Source: Fodinicola acaciae
Lineage (GTDB): Bacteria > Actinomycetota > Actinomycetes > Mycobacteriales > HKI-0501
Reading direction: 5' to 3'
NCBI RefSeq assembly: GCF_010993745.1
Contig: NZ_WOTN01000002.1
Span: 992,001 to 1,056,000, forward strand
DNA length: 64,000 nt
Shown: in pieces, positions 50,579 to 61,200 of the stretch
Position numbering within the stretch: the stretch's first letter is position 1
Layout of the letters: each line of letters starts with the position of its first letter
The notes under the pieces: model-generated
Database searches by the model: none
Told to the model about the DNA's origin: nothing
What the model saw: the letters and a program-made list of their open reading frames with translations, nothing else
Made by a program: the position numbers and the translations under genes

Positions 50579-52870
50579 ATGGCGATGACGGCGCGGGAAC
50601 GACTGGCGCGAGAGCTCGGTGGTTCCGAACAGGCTGGGTCGTTCAGCGCACAAATGCTGGCACCTGCTCATCTTCTGCAGCTTCAGGTGTCGGGTGTCGG
50701 GCCGGTTAGTCTTCCGATCCGAGCGGCTCTGGCGAAGAAGCTGATCGCGGCGGCGCGACCGGCGATGTTCGGGCGGGGAGAGGAGACGCTGACTGACACC
50801 AGTGTCCGCGATACGTGGGAGCTCACCCCCGATCAGGTCGCGCTTGGCGGGTCTGATTGGGCGGCGTTGATGGCTCGTGCGTTGGAGCATTTTCGTGATG
50901 AGCTTGGCCTTCCTTTGACGACTCGCTTGCGGGTCGAGCTGCACTCGATGTTGGTTTACGGCAAAGGGCAGTTCTTTCTTCCCCACCAGGATTCGGAAAA
51001 AGACGATGCCATGGTGGGCACGTTGGTGGTGTCGCTGCCATCTGTCCATACCGGCGGTGAACTGGTCATCGACCACGCGGGGGAGCGCAAGACGTTTCGC
51101 GCGTCGAAGGAGGAGTTGACCTTCGTCGTGTTCTACTGTGACTGTCGTCATCAGGTGATGCCTGTCCGGTCCGGGTATCGGGTGACGCTGACATTTAACC
51201 TTCTCGCTGATGCCAGGGTGCCGGCCGCGGAGGTTGGCCCGATCGCCGAGGTGACGCATTGCCTGACCGAGCACTTCAGCGGGCCGGCGACCCCTTCGTA
51301 CGGAGGCCGCGACCTTGCCCCACCGAACCGGTTGGTCGTACTGCTCGACCATGAGTACACCCAGCGAGGGTTGAACTGGCGCTGCCTCAAGGGCGCCGAC
51401 GTGGGACGTGCTGCTCTGCTGCGAGCGGCAGCGGAGCAGGCCGGGTGCGACGCGGTGCTGGCGCTGGCCGAGGTCAAGGAGACCTGGGACGCCCTGCCCG
51501 TCGGCGACGATCCATGGGATGGGTCATGGGATGGGTCATGGGATGGTGACTACGACGAGACCGAGCCAGGCGAGGGCGCCGATGACTTCGAGCTCAATGA
51601 GCTGATCGACGACGAGATCACCCTCACGTGGTGGACCGCCCCGGACGGCGCCGGAGGCGAGCCGATCTCGCTGTACGTCCCCGACCACGAGGCGTGTGCT
51701 GCCACCTCAAGCGCGCATCTGGAGCCGTATCAGTCGGAGTACGAGGGTTATATGGGCAACTACGGCAACACGCTGGATCGGTGGTACCGGCGGGCCGCGA
51801 TTGTCCTGTGGCCGCGGGAACGGGCCTTCGCGGCGCGCGCCGAGGCCAGCTCGCTGTGGGCTCTGCAGCAGCTCCGCGACCGCATCGAAGCCGGAGATCT
51901 GGAGGGTGCGAATGCGGCCGCTGAGTCGCTCGCGCCGTTCTGGACAAGGACGGCAGCGCAGGCCGGCCTACTCGGCCTTTGTCTGCAGGTAGCGGCGGGC
52001 TTGAGCGTTGCCGAGACGGCATCAATGCTGCTGGAGCCGTTCCACATTGAGATGATCACGCACGAGCAGGTGGCCGGACTGGTAGCGGTGGCCCGCCGAT
52101 ACGGCGATGAGTGGACGCGGAACGTCGTCGATGGATGGTTCGGGACGCACCGCTACTACGGAGCCGACCGTGGCGAGTGGGTCAACAAAAAGTTGGCGGA
52201 GCTGTGCGCGACGTTGCGTACGGCCGGCAGTCCGGGCGTGGCGCGGCTGCTGGGTGCCGGTGCGTGGCGCTGGATGGATCGCGAGCTGCGGCGCTGGACG
52301 ACCACCGCGGGAAGCAAGATCCGGCAGCCGCAGCTGGAGATGCTGAGCACGCCGTTTGCGCGACTGGTGGAGGCGGCGGACGACAAGCTACGCGACGAGA
52401 TCATCGGCGCGCTGCGCGAGTACGACGACAGCGTCCTGGAGTGCACGTTTCCAGCGCTGCGGCTGGCCGGCGCGTCGCCAGCTGTCGGGCTCGACGCGGT
52501 TGCGCGGGACTGCGCGGGTCGGCTCGGCAAGATTGTCGCGCGGCCGCTACGTGAAGACGACGATTGGTCGATCGAATGGACCGGTTGTGGGTGTGAGCTC
52601 TGCGCCACGCTGGCGACGTTCCTCGGCTCTCGTACGCGCCAGACGCTGGAGTGGCCGCTGGTCACAGCTGGACGCCGGCATGTGCATTCTCAGATCGACG
52701 CGGCAGAGCTGCCGGTGCGGCACCAAACCCGGCGGCAGGGGCGACCGTACACGTTGGTTTTGGTGAAAACCGACGAACTGTTCAGTCGGGCCGTGGAGGC
52801 GCGGCATAAGGCGGTAATGGACCTGGCGTGGCTGGCCTCGACCTGGGACAACGCCACGCTGCGGACGTAA
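50579..52870 (+). CDS. Large protein with N-terminal 2OG-Fe(II) oxygenase domain
   Basis: A 763-residue protein; the start is uncertain (ATG 50546, 50579 or 50585). Residues about 115-210 form a prolyl-4-hydroxylase-like double-stranded beta helix: the Fe ligands HxD in LPHQDSEKDD (about 135), the distal His in CDCRHQVMPV (about 190) and the 2OG-binding Arg in SGYRVTLTF. An acidic low-complexity segment with a WDGS repeat (about 312-323) precedes a long helical C-terminal region of unknown function with a CxC-type pair (GCGCELC). The substrate could be a protein or nucleic acid. Similar proteins are scattered among accessory genes; no role in defence is established. Confidence 0.75.
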   Translation: MAMTARERLARELGGSEQAGSFSAQMLAPAHLLQLQVSGVGPVSLPIRAALAKKLIAAARPAMFGRGEETLTDTSVRDTWELTPDQVALGGSDWAALMARALEHFRDELGLPLTTRLRVELHSMLVYGKGQFFLPHQDSEKDDAMVGTLVVSLPSVHTGGELVIDHAGERKTFRASKEELTFVVFYCDCRHQVMPVRSGYRVTLTFNLLADARVPAAEVGPIAEVTHCLTEHFSGPATPSYGGRDLAPPNRLVVLLDHEYTQRGLNWRCLKGADVGRAALLRAAAEQAGCDAVLALAEVKETWDALPVGDDPWDGSWDGSWDGDYDETEPGEGADDFELNELIDDEITLTWWTAPDGAGGEPISLYVPDHEACAATSSAHLEPYQSEYEGYMGNYGNTLDRWYRRAAIVLWPRERAFAARAEASSLWALQQLRDRIEAGDLEGANAAAESLAPFWTRTAAQAGLLGLCLQVAAGLSVAETASMLLEPFHIEMITHEQVAGLVAVARRYGDEWTRNVVDGWFGTHRYYGADRGEWVNKKLAELCATLRTAGSPGVARLLGAGAWRWMDRELRRWTTTAGSKIRQPQLEMLSTPFARLVEAADDKLRDEIIGALREYDDSVLECTFPALRLAGASPAVGLDAVARDCAGRLGKIVARPLREDDDWSIEWTGCGCELCATLATFLGSRTRQTLEWPLVTAGRRHVHSQIDAAELPVRHQTRRQGRPYTLVLVKTDELFSRAVEARHKAVMDLAWLASTWDNATLRT
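51513..51547 (+). repeat. In-frame 12-base tandem repeat (WDGS repeat)
   Basis: Three near-identical copies of CATGGGATGGGT (51513-51524, 51525-51536 and a partial copy 51537-51547), encoding repeated WDGS. The identity at DNA level implies recent expansion, and copy number may vary by slippage without shifting frame. Confidence 0.85.
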
Positions 52871-52904
52871 CCACGGCTCAAGCGTGCCTCTTGGGTGGGT
52901 TCGT

Positions 52905-53342
52905 TCAGGTGACGAGCGGGTTTCGTACGGCAACGGCGGTGCTGAAGCGCCCGAAGTCGCGGTCGGCTGACCACAGTTCGCGTACGCCATGCGCGGCACA
53001 GAGCGCGGCGATCCTCGCGTCGTGAACCATCGGGCCCACGACCTTGCCGTTGGCGAGCAGGGCCTTCAGCTGTTTCCAGTACCCCGCGGGCTCGGCCAGC
53101 AGCGTCAGTGTCGGTGCCGCCAGCCAGGCGTCGAGTTGGTCGATGGCCTGGTCCCGCGTGCTGGGTGGGTCGTAGATCTTCGGATGGGTGGCGATGGCGA
53201 AGAACTCGTGCACGCACGGCCATGGGATGGCCCAGCCGGATCGTCCTTCGGCGAGGCTTTTGACCAGATCGGCCGCGGCGGCGTGGAAGTCGGAGTCGCA
53301 GCGATGCGCGTAGACGAGGATGTTGGTGTCGACGGCGATCAT
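52905..53342 (-). CDS. vapC: VapC-type PIN-domain toxin
   Basis: A 145-residue PIN-domain RNase. The acidic catalytic residues are in MIAVDTNILVYAHR (Asp5), VHEFFAIATH (Glu), VHDARIAALC (Asp) and SADRDFGRF (Asp). The ATG at 53342 overlaps the antitoxin stop by four bases (ATGA), the normal vapBC layout. It would cleave tRNA or rRNA when the antitoxin is degraded, acting in stabilisation of the island or in growth arrest. Confidence 0.88.
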   Translation of the reverse strand: MIAVDTNILVYAHRCDSDFHAAAADLVKSLAEGRSGWAIPWPCVHEFFAIATHPKIYDPPSTRDQAIDQLDAWLAAPTLTLLAEPAGYWKQLKALLANGKVVGPMVHDARIAALCAAHGVRELWSADRDFGRFSTAVAVRNPLVT

Positions 53343-53581
53343 GCCGGCTGCTGGTAGATCTCGTCGCGGATTTGCTCCCAATGCGCGCCGCGGAACTCTG
53401 GCTGCAGGCCGCGGCCATCCACACTCGCATCCGTCAAGACGAATGGCGGCTCGCCGGTGCGCTGCCTGATCACGGTGCGCAGTCCAGCCTCAATCAGCGC
53501 CTTCAGTGTCGTGTGCTGCCGTTGCGCGAGCTCCTGCGCCTCCCGTATCAGCTCATCCGGCAGGTTCACGGTCGTCTTCAT
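53339..53581 (-). CDS. vapB: VapB-type ribbon-helix-helix antitoxin
   Basis: An 80-residue antitoxin. The RHH domain starts MKTTVNLPDELIREAQELAQ (strand then helix) and continues TTLKALIEAGLRTVIRQR. The C-terminal part (GLQPEFRGAHWEQIRDEIYQ) would wrap around VapC. I use the ATG at 53581; an in-frame ATG at 53593 is possible. The inverted repeat just upstream is the likely operator for VapB or VapBC. Confidence 0.85.
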   Translation of the reverse strand: MKTTVNLPDELIREAQELAQRQHTTLKALIEAGLRTVIRQRTGEPPFVLTDASVDGRGLQPEFRGAHWEQIRDEIYQQPA

Positions 53582-53597
53582 ATGGCGGACCATACCA

Positions 53598-53625
53598 TGA
53601 CAGCCGTACGCCCATACAGCTGTCA
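53598..53625. promoter_or_regulatory. Inverted repeat upstream of vapB, likely autoregulatory operator
   Basis: TGACAGC (53598-53604) and GCTGTCA (53619-53625) form a perfect 7-base dyad with a 14-base spacer, 17 bases beyond the vapB start. Spaced dyads over the promoter are typical VapBC operators. Confidence 0.6.
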
Positions 53626-54004
53626 GATGCCTCGACGTTAGCGTCGATTTCTTCGAGTACGCCTTGGTCTTGTTTGAAATCGACGAGCTTTCAGCCGCGC
53701 TGTGGGCGCGCGGCGCAGGCCGATGCCGCCCCTGCGTGGCTGACCTCGACGTGAGGCGGCACCACGCTCCGAACCTAGCCATGGCCAGGCCTGATGGCGC
53801 GCCCTCGCCTCTGTTGTTCCGTCCAGCGGCGTGAACGGCCCGGTCATGAACGGCAGCAGATCTGCCGCATGGTGGACTGGCGCGTCATGGTCGACACATC
53901 AAGTGCCGGGAAGCAAGGTCACGTGAGCCGCACGCACGCTAAGTTATGAGCGAAGAGTGACCGGGCGAGTTGAATGAGTGTTGGAACGAGGAGCGACAAG
54001 GCGC
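53626..54004. other. Region between vapBC and the kinase gene
   Basis: About 380 bases without a gene I can support. It contains a perfect 10-base inverted repeat (53642-53651 with 53676-53685, 24-base loop) of unknown role. It also has the promoter for the kinase-DISARM genes, for which no clear -35/-10 pair stands out. Confidence 0.45.
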
Positions 54005-55177
54005 ATGAGCGGTCCACCCGCGCAAATAGGCCGTTACCTGGTGGAACGTCAACTGGGTTCTGGCGGTATGGGCGAGGTCTACCTGGCGTACTCACCAGCC
54101 GGCGATCCGGTCGCTGTCAAGTTGATTCGGACTGATCGATTGGACCCTGTCACGCGGGCACGATTCGAGAAGGAGGCTCAGATCGCTCGCACCATCATCG
54201 GTACGAACCGGGTAGCCAAGTTTCTCGACGCGGACCCGTACGCCGATCGTCCGTGGCTGGCAATGGAATACATCGCCGGCGACACGCTGCTTGCTCATGT
54301 CGACGCACATGGTCCACTGTCAGCACCTATGATCGCGAGCTTGGGAGCCCTGCTCTCCGAAGGACTGGCCGCGGTCCACGATGCCAAGCTGTTGCACCGG
54401 GACATCAAGCCGCAGAACGTAATCATGGGTGAGTACGGCCCGATTCTGATCGATTTCGGTCTCGGAGCGTTCCTGGATGCGGGCAAGGAGTCAATTGCCA
54501 GCAGCGGCATGATCATCGGAACCGTACGTTGCATGGCTCCTGAACAGGCAACTGGCAATTCGAGCGACGTCACCACTGCCGCAGACGTGTATGGCTTGGG
54601 TTCCGTCTTGCTCTACGCGGCGACCGGACACTACCCGTACGAAGGTCTGCGTTGGGAGGCCATCGTCGCCCAGGTGCGGGACCCAACCGAGCTCCCCGAC
54701 CTGCATGGGCTACCAGACCCGCTGCTGCCGATCGTTTCTTCGATGCTTGCGTACGACCCGGATAGTCGGCCTCACCTGGCTGCAGTCACCAGCGAATGCG
54801 CGAGGTTGCTCACGGAGTTCGGGATGTCGCCGGCAGATGCCCGCTACGCCTTGCTTGACCGGACGACCAAGGGGCCGGGAGCCGAGACCCGGAACTCCCC
54901 ATCGGCAGCGCTGCCAGAACGACTGGGCGTACCCGCGATTGGCCTCGCCGCCGCGGTGAGCATCGACAGCCCACTCGATCGTCCGGTCCAAGCATACGAG
55001 GATGCCGACGACGCGACATCGGTCGACGCCCTCATCGAAAAAGGAGCGCCGAGAGACGTGGTACGGGGCGAACCGGAGCCGTTCGCGGCCTCGGACTCGC
55101 GCCGCCGCAGGCAACCGGCCTCGGAACGTGTCGCAGAGGAACTGCGGAAGAAGTACGACGTACAGCCTGGCTTGTAG
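54005..55177 (+). CDS. Hanks-type Ser/Thr protein kinase preceding the DISARM genes
   Basis: A 390-residue kinase. The start ATG at 54005 (MSGPPAQIGRYLVERQ) is preferred to a TTG 27 bases upstream. The glycine loop GSGGMGEVYLA is at about 14-24, the ATP-binding Lys is in VAVKLI, the catalytic loop is HRDIKPQNV (about 133), DFGLG is the magnesium loop, and APEQ ends the activation segment. The C-terminal 120 residues are charged and disordered, with no membrane helix or extracellular sensor, so this is a soluble kinase. It ends 78 bases before drmD on the same strand, suggesting a function tied to DISARM, perhaps as a regulator or activation switch. Confidence 0.85.
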   Translation: MSGPPAQIGRYLVERQLGSGGMGEVYLAYSPAGDPVAVKLIRTDRLDPVTRARFEKEAQIARTIIGTNRVAKFLDADPYADRPWLAMEYIAGDTLLAHVDAHGPLSAPMIASLGALLSEGLAAVHDAKLLHRDIKPQNVIMGEYGPILIDFGLGAFLDAGKESIASSGMIIGTVRCMAPEQATGNSSDVTTAADVYGLGSVLLYAATGHYPYEGLRWEAIVAQVRDPTELPDLHGLPDPLLPIVSSMLAYDPDSRPHLAAVTSECARLLTEFGMSPADARYALLDRTTKGPGAETRNSPSAALPERLGVPAIGLAAAVSIDSPLDRPVQAYEDADDATSVDALIEKGAPRDVVRGEPEPFAASDSRRRRQPASERVAEELRKKYDVQPGL

Positions 55178-55255
55178 GAAAAGTCCGATCTCCAGGTCCG
55201 GCGGTCAGGTGAACAGGAGAAGCCGTGCGTTGCGGCTGGTGAGGAGCACAGCGGG

Positions 55256-58200
55256 GTGACGGGGCATACGGAGACTCACATCGAGCGAGACGTTGCCGAG
55301 CATAGGGGCGGGGACATGCATGCGGTCGGCGGAGCTCCGCCGTGTGCGCCGGGTGCTCAAGTTCGAATCCGGGACGAGCAGTGGTTCGTCAAGAAGATCA
55401 GCCAGGTTCGACCCGGCAGTTGGATGCTCGAAGTTACGGGCGTCTCCGCTTTCGTTCGAGGAATTGACTCCACCTTCTACGACGAGCTCGACGAAATTGA
55501 GGTGTTGGATCCGGAGAAGACCCGGCTGGTCGGCGACAACTCACCGAACCACCGCCGTGCCCGTTTGTATCTCGAGGCGATGATCCGCAAGACCGCTCTG
55601 CCGCAGACCGAGCACGGGTTGGCACTCGCAGGTAGCTTTCTGATGGACCAACAGACCCACCAGCTACGTCCGGCAGAGCTCGCTCTATCAATGAAGAACC
55701 CGCAGCCGCGCATCCTCATCGCAGACGTCGTCGGCCTCGGTAAGACCTTGGAAATAGGCCTGCTGCTCGCCGAGCTCATCCGAAGGGGACGCGGGGAGCG
55801 GATTCTGGTCGTCACACCGGCGCACGTACTTGAGCAATTCCAGCGAGAACTGTGGACCCGCTTCGCCATTCCGTTGGTACGGTTGGACTCTACCGGCATT
55901 CAGCGTGTCCAACAGGACATTCCCGCCGGCCGCAACCCCTTCGCCTATTTCAAGCGGGCCATCATTTCGGTAGATACGCTCAAGAGTGACGTTTACGCGC
56001 ACCATCTGGACAGCACCGACTGGGATGCCGTTGTTATCGACGAGTCGCACAACCTGGTCAACCGCGGCACCCGCAACAACGCGCTCGCTCGGCTACTCGC
56101 ACGACGCACGGATGCGCTGATCCTGGCCTCCGCGACCCCACACAACGGCAACGCCGAATCCTTCGCGGAGCTGGTCAAGCTGCTCGACGAAGCCGCGATA
56201 GCTGATCCTTCAAACTATGCTGTAGAAAACCTTGAGCACCTCTATATCCGTCGTACAAAGGCCTCCCCGGAGGTCCGGGACTCCCTCAAGGGCGCGTGGG
56301 CAGACCGAGGCCCATCTCTGCCAATTGAAGCCAAAGCGACAGCCAAAGAGCTGGCCGTCTTCGAGGAGCTCGCGTCCAGCTGGATTCCCCGCGACCAGGA
56401 CGAACGGTCCGTCAGTGGCCATCAACTCTTTCCGTACACGCTCTTCAAGTCCTTCCTCTCTTCTCACAAGGCGATGCAGGAGACGATTGCGACACGCCTT
56501 CGCACCATAGATAGGCAGGCGGCCGGCAAGGAGTCGCCCCGTAAAGCCGAGCAAGAGGCTCTGCTGAGCCTGCAGAGCCTGGTAAGCGCCATTGATGACA
56601 CGGACTCTGCGAAATTGAAGGAACTTCTGGTTTTACTGCGCCAGATCGGAGTCGGACCCAAATCCAGTACCCGAGTGGTGGTATTTTCCGAACGCATTCC
56701 GACCCTGAAATGGCTTGCGGAAGTGGTGCCCGCAGAACTGGGGTTCCGCAAAGGCGGCAGCGAGGACAGGAACAAGCCTTGGCTGGCGTACGGCGGTACC
56801 GTCCAGGTGATGCATGGTGAAGCCACCTCTGACGATGAGCAGAAGAACATCGTCGAGAAGTTCGGCCTGCGAGATGACCCTGTCCGCGTCCTCTTCACCG
56901 GCGATGTCGCGTCCGAGGGTGTGAACCTGCACCAGCAGTGCCATCACCTTGTCCATTACGACCTGCCGTGGTCACTCATCAGGATCGAGCAACGCAACGG
57001 TCGTATCGATCGCTACGGGCAACGTGAAGCACCGGAGTTTCGAGCGCTAATCCTCTGTAGCGACGTCGAATGGCGCGATGACGAAACCGGGCAGGCGCGT
57101 ACGTTGGACGACCGCTTGGTTGGAGCCAAGTTGTTGCGACGCGAGGAGGAAGCCAACCAGATTGAAGGGTCGGTGGAGACCGTCACCGGCCTGTACCGGG
57201 CGGCTGAGGAGGAGAACCGGCTGACCAGGGACATACTCGCGGGTCGCACCGTCGAGCAGTCCATCAAGCAGTCACGCCAGGAAGGCGACGGCTTCCTCGC
57301 CAACCTGATGGGAACAGTTGGCACGGTGTCCGCGCGAACCGAGGTGGCAACCGCGTCCGTCCCCACCCTCTTCGAGTCGAAGGCCGCCTATTTCGATGAA
57401 GCCTTGCGGCAGATTTGTCCCACGAGCCCGGAGAACGATCTTTCCCTCCGCCGCGACGAGAACGGTACGATCGCCTTCGACCCGCCCGCTGACCTGCAGT
57501 ACCGCCTGAAGGCACTTCCTAAATCGTACTTGGATGAGCAGGGCATTCTGACCAACCGGACGCGTCCTGGTCGGCTTCGAATCACCTTCTCCAAGGATTT
57601 GGCGGAGAAGCGCCTCAAGGCCGCGTTGGACTCCTCCAAAACCCAATGGCCGAACGTCAGCTACGTGTCCGACGTTCATCCAGTGCTGGACTGGGTGACT
57701 GACAAGGCCTTGGCGTCCCTCCGGTACGACGAGGCATTCGTCTTGGCGTACGCGCCAGATCTGGAACGAGTCGGCGAGCTCGATAGGTCGCTTGCGTCGT
57801 ACCTCAACTACCCGATCTTTCTTATTCAGGGCAGCTACAGTAACGCGCTTGGCAGACCCACTGTGGTCGAATGGATGGCGGTCCTCGGACTCTCCGACAA
57901 ACCCTGTGTGGTCGCAATGGATGGACGTTTCCTGGATATCTGCGGGGTAGGACCGAAGATGCCCGGCCGAACGGCAGCGGCACAGGATCTCGAGGAACTG
58001 CGGAAGCTCGTGCCACGCGCAATCTACGAGGCGCGGCGGCACCTGCAGAACCGTAGGGGCGAATACGACGAACGCACGAGGCGGATTCTCGAGCCGTATA
58101 GCACCCGAGTGCGGAAATGGCATCAGGATGCCCTGATCGCACCAGGCCGTCCGGATACAAAGGCTGTGAACCAGACGGCAAGTCGTCGTCAGGATCTGGT

Positions 58201-58288
58201 CAACTCACTGGAAACATCGGGAGCACCGATGCTACGTCTGCTGGCCGTTCTCCAGCCTCAGTTCACCGTCGGAGATAGTGTCCAATGA
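55256..58288 (+). CDS. drmD: DISARM class 1 SNF2-family helicase DrmD
   Basis: A 1010-residue SNF2-type ATPase. Motif I reads DVVGLGKTLEIGLLLAEL (about 155-172), motif II VVIDESHNL (about 260), motif III LILASATPHNGN and motif VI QRNGRIDRYGQRE (about 577-589). GAGGAG lies nine bases before the GTG start. The following gene is a very large adenine methyltransferase overlapping by four bases, then a DrmA-type helicase. That order is the class 1 DISARM layout, in which DrmD is a helicase partner of the methylase. Length and motifs match DrmD. Confidence 0.85.
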   Translation: MTGHTETHIERDVAEHRGGDMHAVGGAPPCAPGAQVRIRDEQWFVKKISQVRPGSWMLEVTGVSAFVRGIDSTFYDELDEIEVLDPEKTRLVGDNSPNHRRARLYLEAMIRKTALPQTEHGLALAGSFLMDQQTHQLRPAELALSMKNPQPRILIADVVGLGKTLEIGLLLAELIRRGRGERILVVTPAHVLEQFQRELWTRFAIPLVRLDSTGIQRVQQDIPAGRNPFAYFKRAIISVDTLKSDVYAHHLDSTDWDAVVIDESHNLVNRGTRNNALARLLARRTDALILASATPHNGNAESFAELVKLLDEAAIADPSNYAVENLEHLYIRRTKASPEVRDSLKGAWADRGPSLPIEAKATAKELAVFEELASSWIPRDQDERSVSGHQLFPYTLFKSFLSSHKAMQETIATRLRTIDRQAAGKESPRKAEQEALLSLQSLVSAIDDTDSAKLKELLVLLRQIGVGPKSSTRVVVFSERIPTLKWLAEVVPAELGFRKGGSEDRNKPWLAYGGTVQVMHGEATSDDEQKNIVEKFGLRDDPVRVLFTGDVASEGVNLHQQCHHLVHYDLPWSLIRIEQRNGRIDRYGQREAPEFRALILCSDVEWRDDETGQARTLDDRLVGAKLLRREEEANQIEGSVETVTGLYRAAEEENRLTRDILAGRTVEQSIKQSRQEGDGFLANLMGTVGTVSARTEVATASVPTLFESKAAYFDEALRQICPTSPENDLSLRRDENGTIAFDPPADLQYRLKALPKSYLDEQGILTNRTRPGRLRITFSKDLAEKRLKAALDSSKTQWPNVSYVSDVHPVLDWVTDKALASLRYDEAFVLAYAPDLERVGELDRSLASYLNYPIFLIQGSYSNALGRPTVVEWMAVLGLSDKPCVVAMDGRFLDICGVGPKMPGRTAAAQDLEELRKLVPRAIYEARRHLQNRRGEYDERTRRILEPYSTRVRKWHQDALIAPGRPDTKAVNQTASRRQDLVNSLETSGAPMLRLLAVLQPQFTVGDSVQ

Positions 58289-61200
58289 CTGCTGACTTCG
58301 ATTCGTTCACCAACCGCGGTGAGTACATTGCCGCACACTATTTCGCCGACCAGCTTGACACGGATCTGAAGAGGGGCATCTTCGACAAGTGGGCGGTTCG
58401 TGAAGGCGACAAGCACGACCCGCGAAGAACTCCTCGACAGCTACTCCGTGACCTGCGGGGCGACTACCTTTCGGGAAAGTTCCGTAGCTATTTTGCCGAA
58501 TGTGCCGATTTCGACATATCGGAGGACGCTGCGAACAGCCAGAACAGGCTAAGGCTACGGACGTACAACAACCCTGATTGGGTCGGGCGTCTCGGTGAAT
58601 GGCATGGGAAGGTACTAACCGCTCTCGGCTTCGAAGCTGAGTCGACCGAGCCACTCACACTCTCCGTCCGGCACGCTGGACGGGACAACGCGGTGACTGT
58701 CGCTTGGTCCGGCGATGGAATCGTGGCCATCGAATGTGGGTGGGCCGCGGTCACCGACACGACACTGGACGCCGACGGCTCAGGACGGCTGCTCCACCCG
58801 CTGAGGATCAGTGCCAGCGAGGCGTACGAGACTGGGCCAGCGCTGGCTACGTGGCTCTTCCAGAGCGAGATTCACGATCTCGGCGACGTGCCGCCGCGCT
58901 TCATTCTGCTGCTGTGCGGTGGAGTTATCGTGCTCGCAGACCGCCAGGCGTGGTCCGAGGGCCGCTTCCTGGCGGCGAACCTCGATGCGGCGCTGGAGCG
59001 CAACGATCGCCGGCAGCTCGGTGAGCTAGCCAGCATTGCGGCTCTCTTCAGCCGCGAGATGTTGGCTCCCAGCGATGACGGCAAAGGGTCGCCAATCGAC
59101 GCCATCCTCAAGGCTTCCCGTGACAATGCCGTCGGTGTCTCCGGAGACCTTCGCGACGGGCTCCAGCGTTCGGTGGAGATCATCGCCAACGAGGTGTTAG
59201 CTCGGCTCGACGACGCCAAAATCTCGCCGCGGCAGATCGAGGATCCTAAGCTAGCCGTTGAAAAGGAGCTCACGCGGGAATGCCTGCGGTATCTCTATCG
59301 CATCCTATTCCTTTTGTATGCAGAAGCGCGGCCGGAGCTAGGTATCCTGCCGGCGGATGACGGCACCTATGAAGCCGGCTATTCGGTCGCTCGGCTGCGG
59401 GAACTGGTTGAGCGTGACGAACAGCTTGTCGAAGAGGAAGCCAGGAATGGCTTCCACCTGTTCGCTTCGCTGGAAGTCCTTTTCGACAAGGTCAACAACG
59501 GCCACCGTCCCTACGGCACGGAAGCTGATGACGTACGTCTCGAAGATGACGAGGAGACCCGAAAGCTCAAGGAGAAACTTCGCAGCGAGAACCGCGGCCT
59601 GCGATTTGAACCGCTCCGGAGCGAGCTCTTCGAGCCCAAGGCCATTCGGCTCATCGGTCGCGAGGTCGTCGACCCCCGGTCCGAGGAGAACGGCAACGTC
59701 CGCCACCTAGATCTGCGACTACGCAACTCCGCCCTGCACGAGGTCTTGCGCCTGCTGACCATGAAGAAGGGGGCCAGGTCCGGTGACCGCGGCGGCTTCA
59801 TCTCTTATCGCAACCTAGGGATCAACCAACTCGGTGCTGTCTATGAAGGCCTAATGTCGTACACCGGCATCATCGCCACAGAAGAGTTGTGCGAGGTGGC
59901 CAAAGGCGGCGATCCCGAGAAAGGCTCCTGGCTGATCCCTGCCCACCGGCAGACGGCCTATCCGGAGAACACCGTCGTGATGTACGACGAGGTGGACATG
60001 CGTAAGGGTCTACGTGGTCCGAAGCGGTATAAACCCGGCTCATTCGTCTATCGACTGTCCGGCCGCGACAGGGAGACCTCTGCCTCGTACTACACGCCAG
60101 AGTCGCTGACCAAGGTCACGGTCGAGCTAGCACTTAAGCATAGGCTCGATCAGGAACACGACAGTGATGGCAATGTCATCAAGACGCGCGCATCGGAGCT
60201 TCTCAACTACAAGATCTGCGAGCCAGCCCTCGGTTCGGGTGCCTTCCTCAACGAAGCCATCAACCAAGTCGCCGAGGAGTATCTTCGCCGTCGCGAAGGC
60301 GAGCTTGGCACCTCGATTCCGACGGCCGAGGCCTTGACTGAGAAACAGCGAGTCAAGGCGTACATCGCCCTGCACAACGCCTACGGCGTGGACCTGAACG
60401 AGACGGGCGTTGAGCTGGCCGAGGTCTCGCTGTGGCTCAACACCATGCACCCCGGGATGCGGGCACCATGGTTCGGTCTGCATTTGCGCCGTGGCAACTC
60501 GCTCATCGGTGCTCGCCGAGCGGTTTACGCGGGCAAGGACGTCTTTTCAAAGGCCAAGGCGTGGCAGAAGGCCAGTGACCCTCTTGGGCCGACGCCCCTG
60601 CCGTTCCTATCCGACGGCAACGAACAGCTGCTGCCGACGGACGCGGTCCACCAGTTCCTCCTGCCAACACCGGGCTGGGCCGCCGTCGCACGATCGACCG
60701 AGGCCAAGAAACTCGCACCTGACGAAACGCGGACGCTTGGGGCGTGGAAGAAGGGCCTTCTCCATCGCCCTACGACGGCCCAATATGCGCGGCTGCGGGC
60801 AGCTGCCAAACGGATAGAGTTCCTCTGGTCGCTCGTGGTCAAGCGCATGGAGCTCTCGGAAGCAGCGATCTCCCGCAAGATCGATGTGTGGGGTGCGGAC
60901 CCGACCGATCCCGAGTACTCATTCCTGCGACAGCCAGATCAGCCTGAGACGAAGGAAAAGGTCTTCGAAGATCTTTTCGACGCCGTGGACACCCCGTACT
61001 GGCGGCTGAAGACTGTCATGGACGCGTGGTGCGCCCTGTGGTTCTGGCCAGCTGACAAAGCCCCACTGCTCGACGGCTCCGACACCGTGTATGACAGCTC
61101 TCTGATGCCGACGGGAGCGGACAGCCTGAGCGCCCTACTCGACAACGCACCCGTGCTCGACTCCGACGAACTTGGCAACCCACACGAATTCCCTTCGGCC

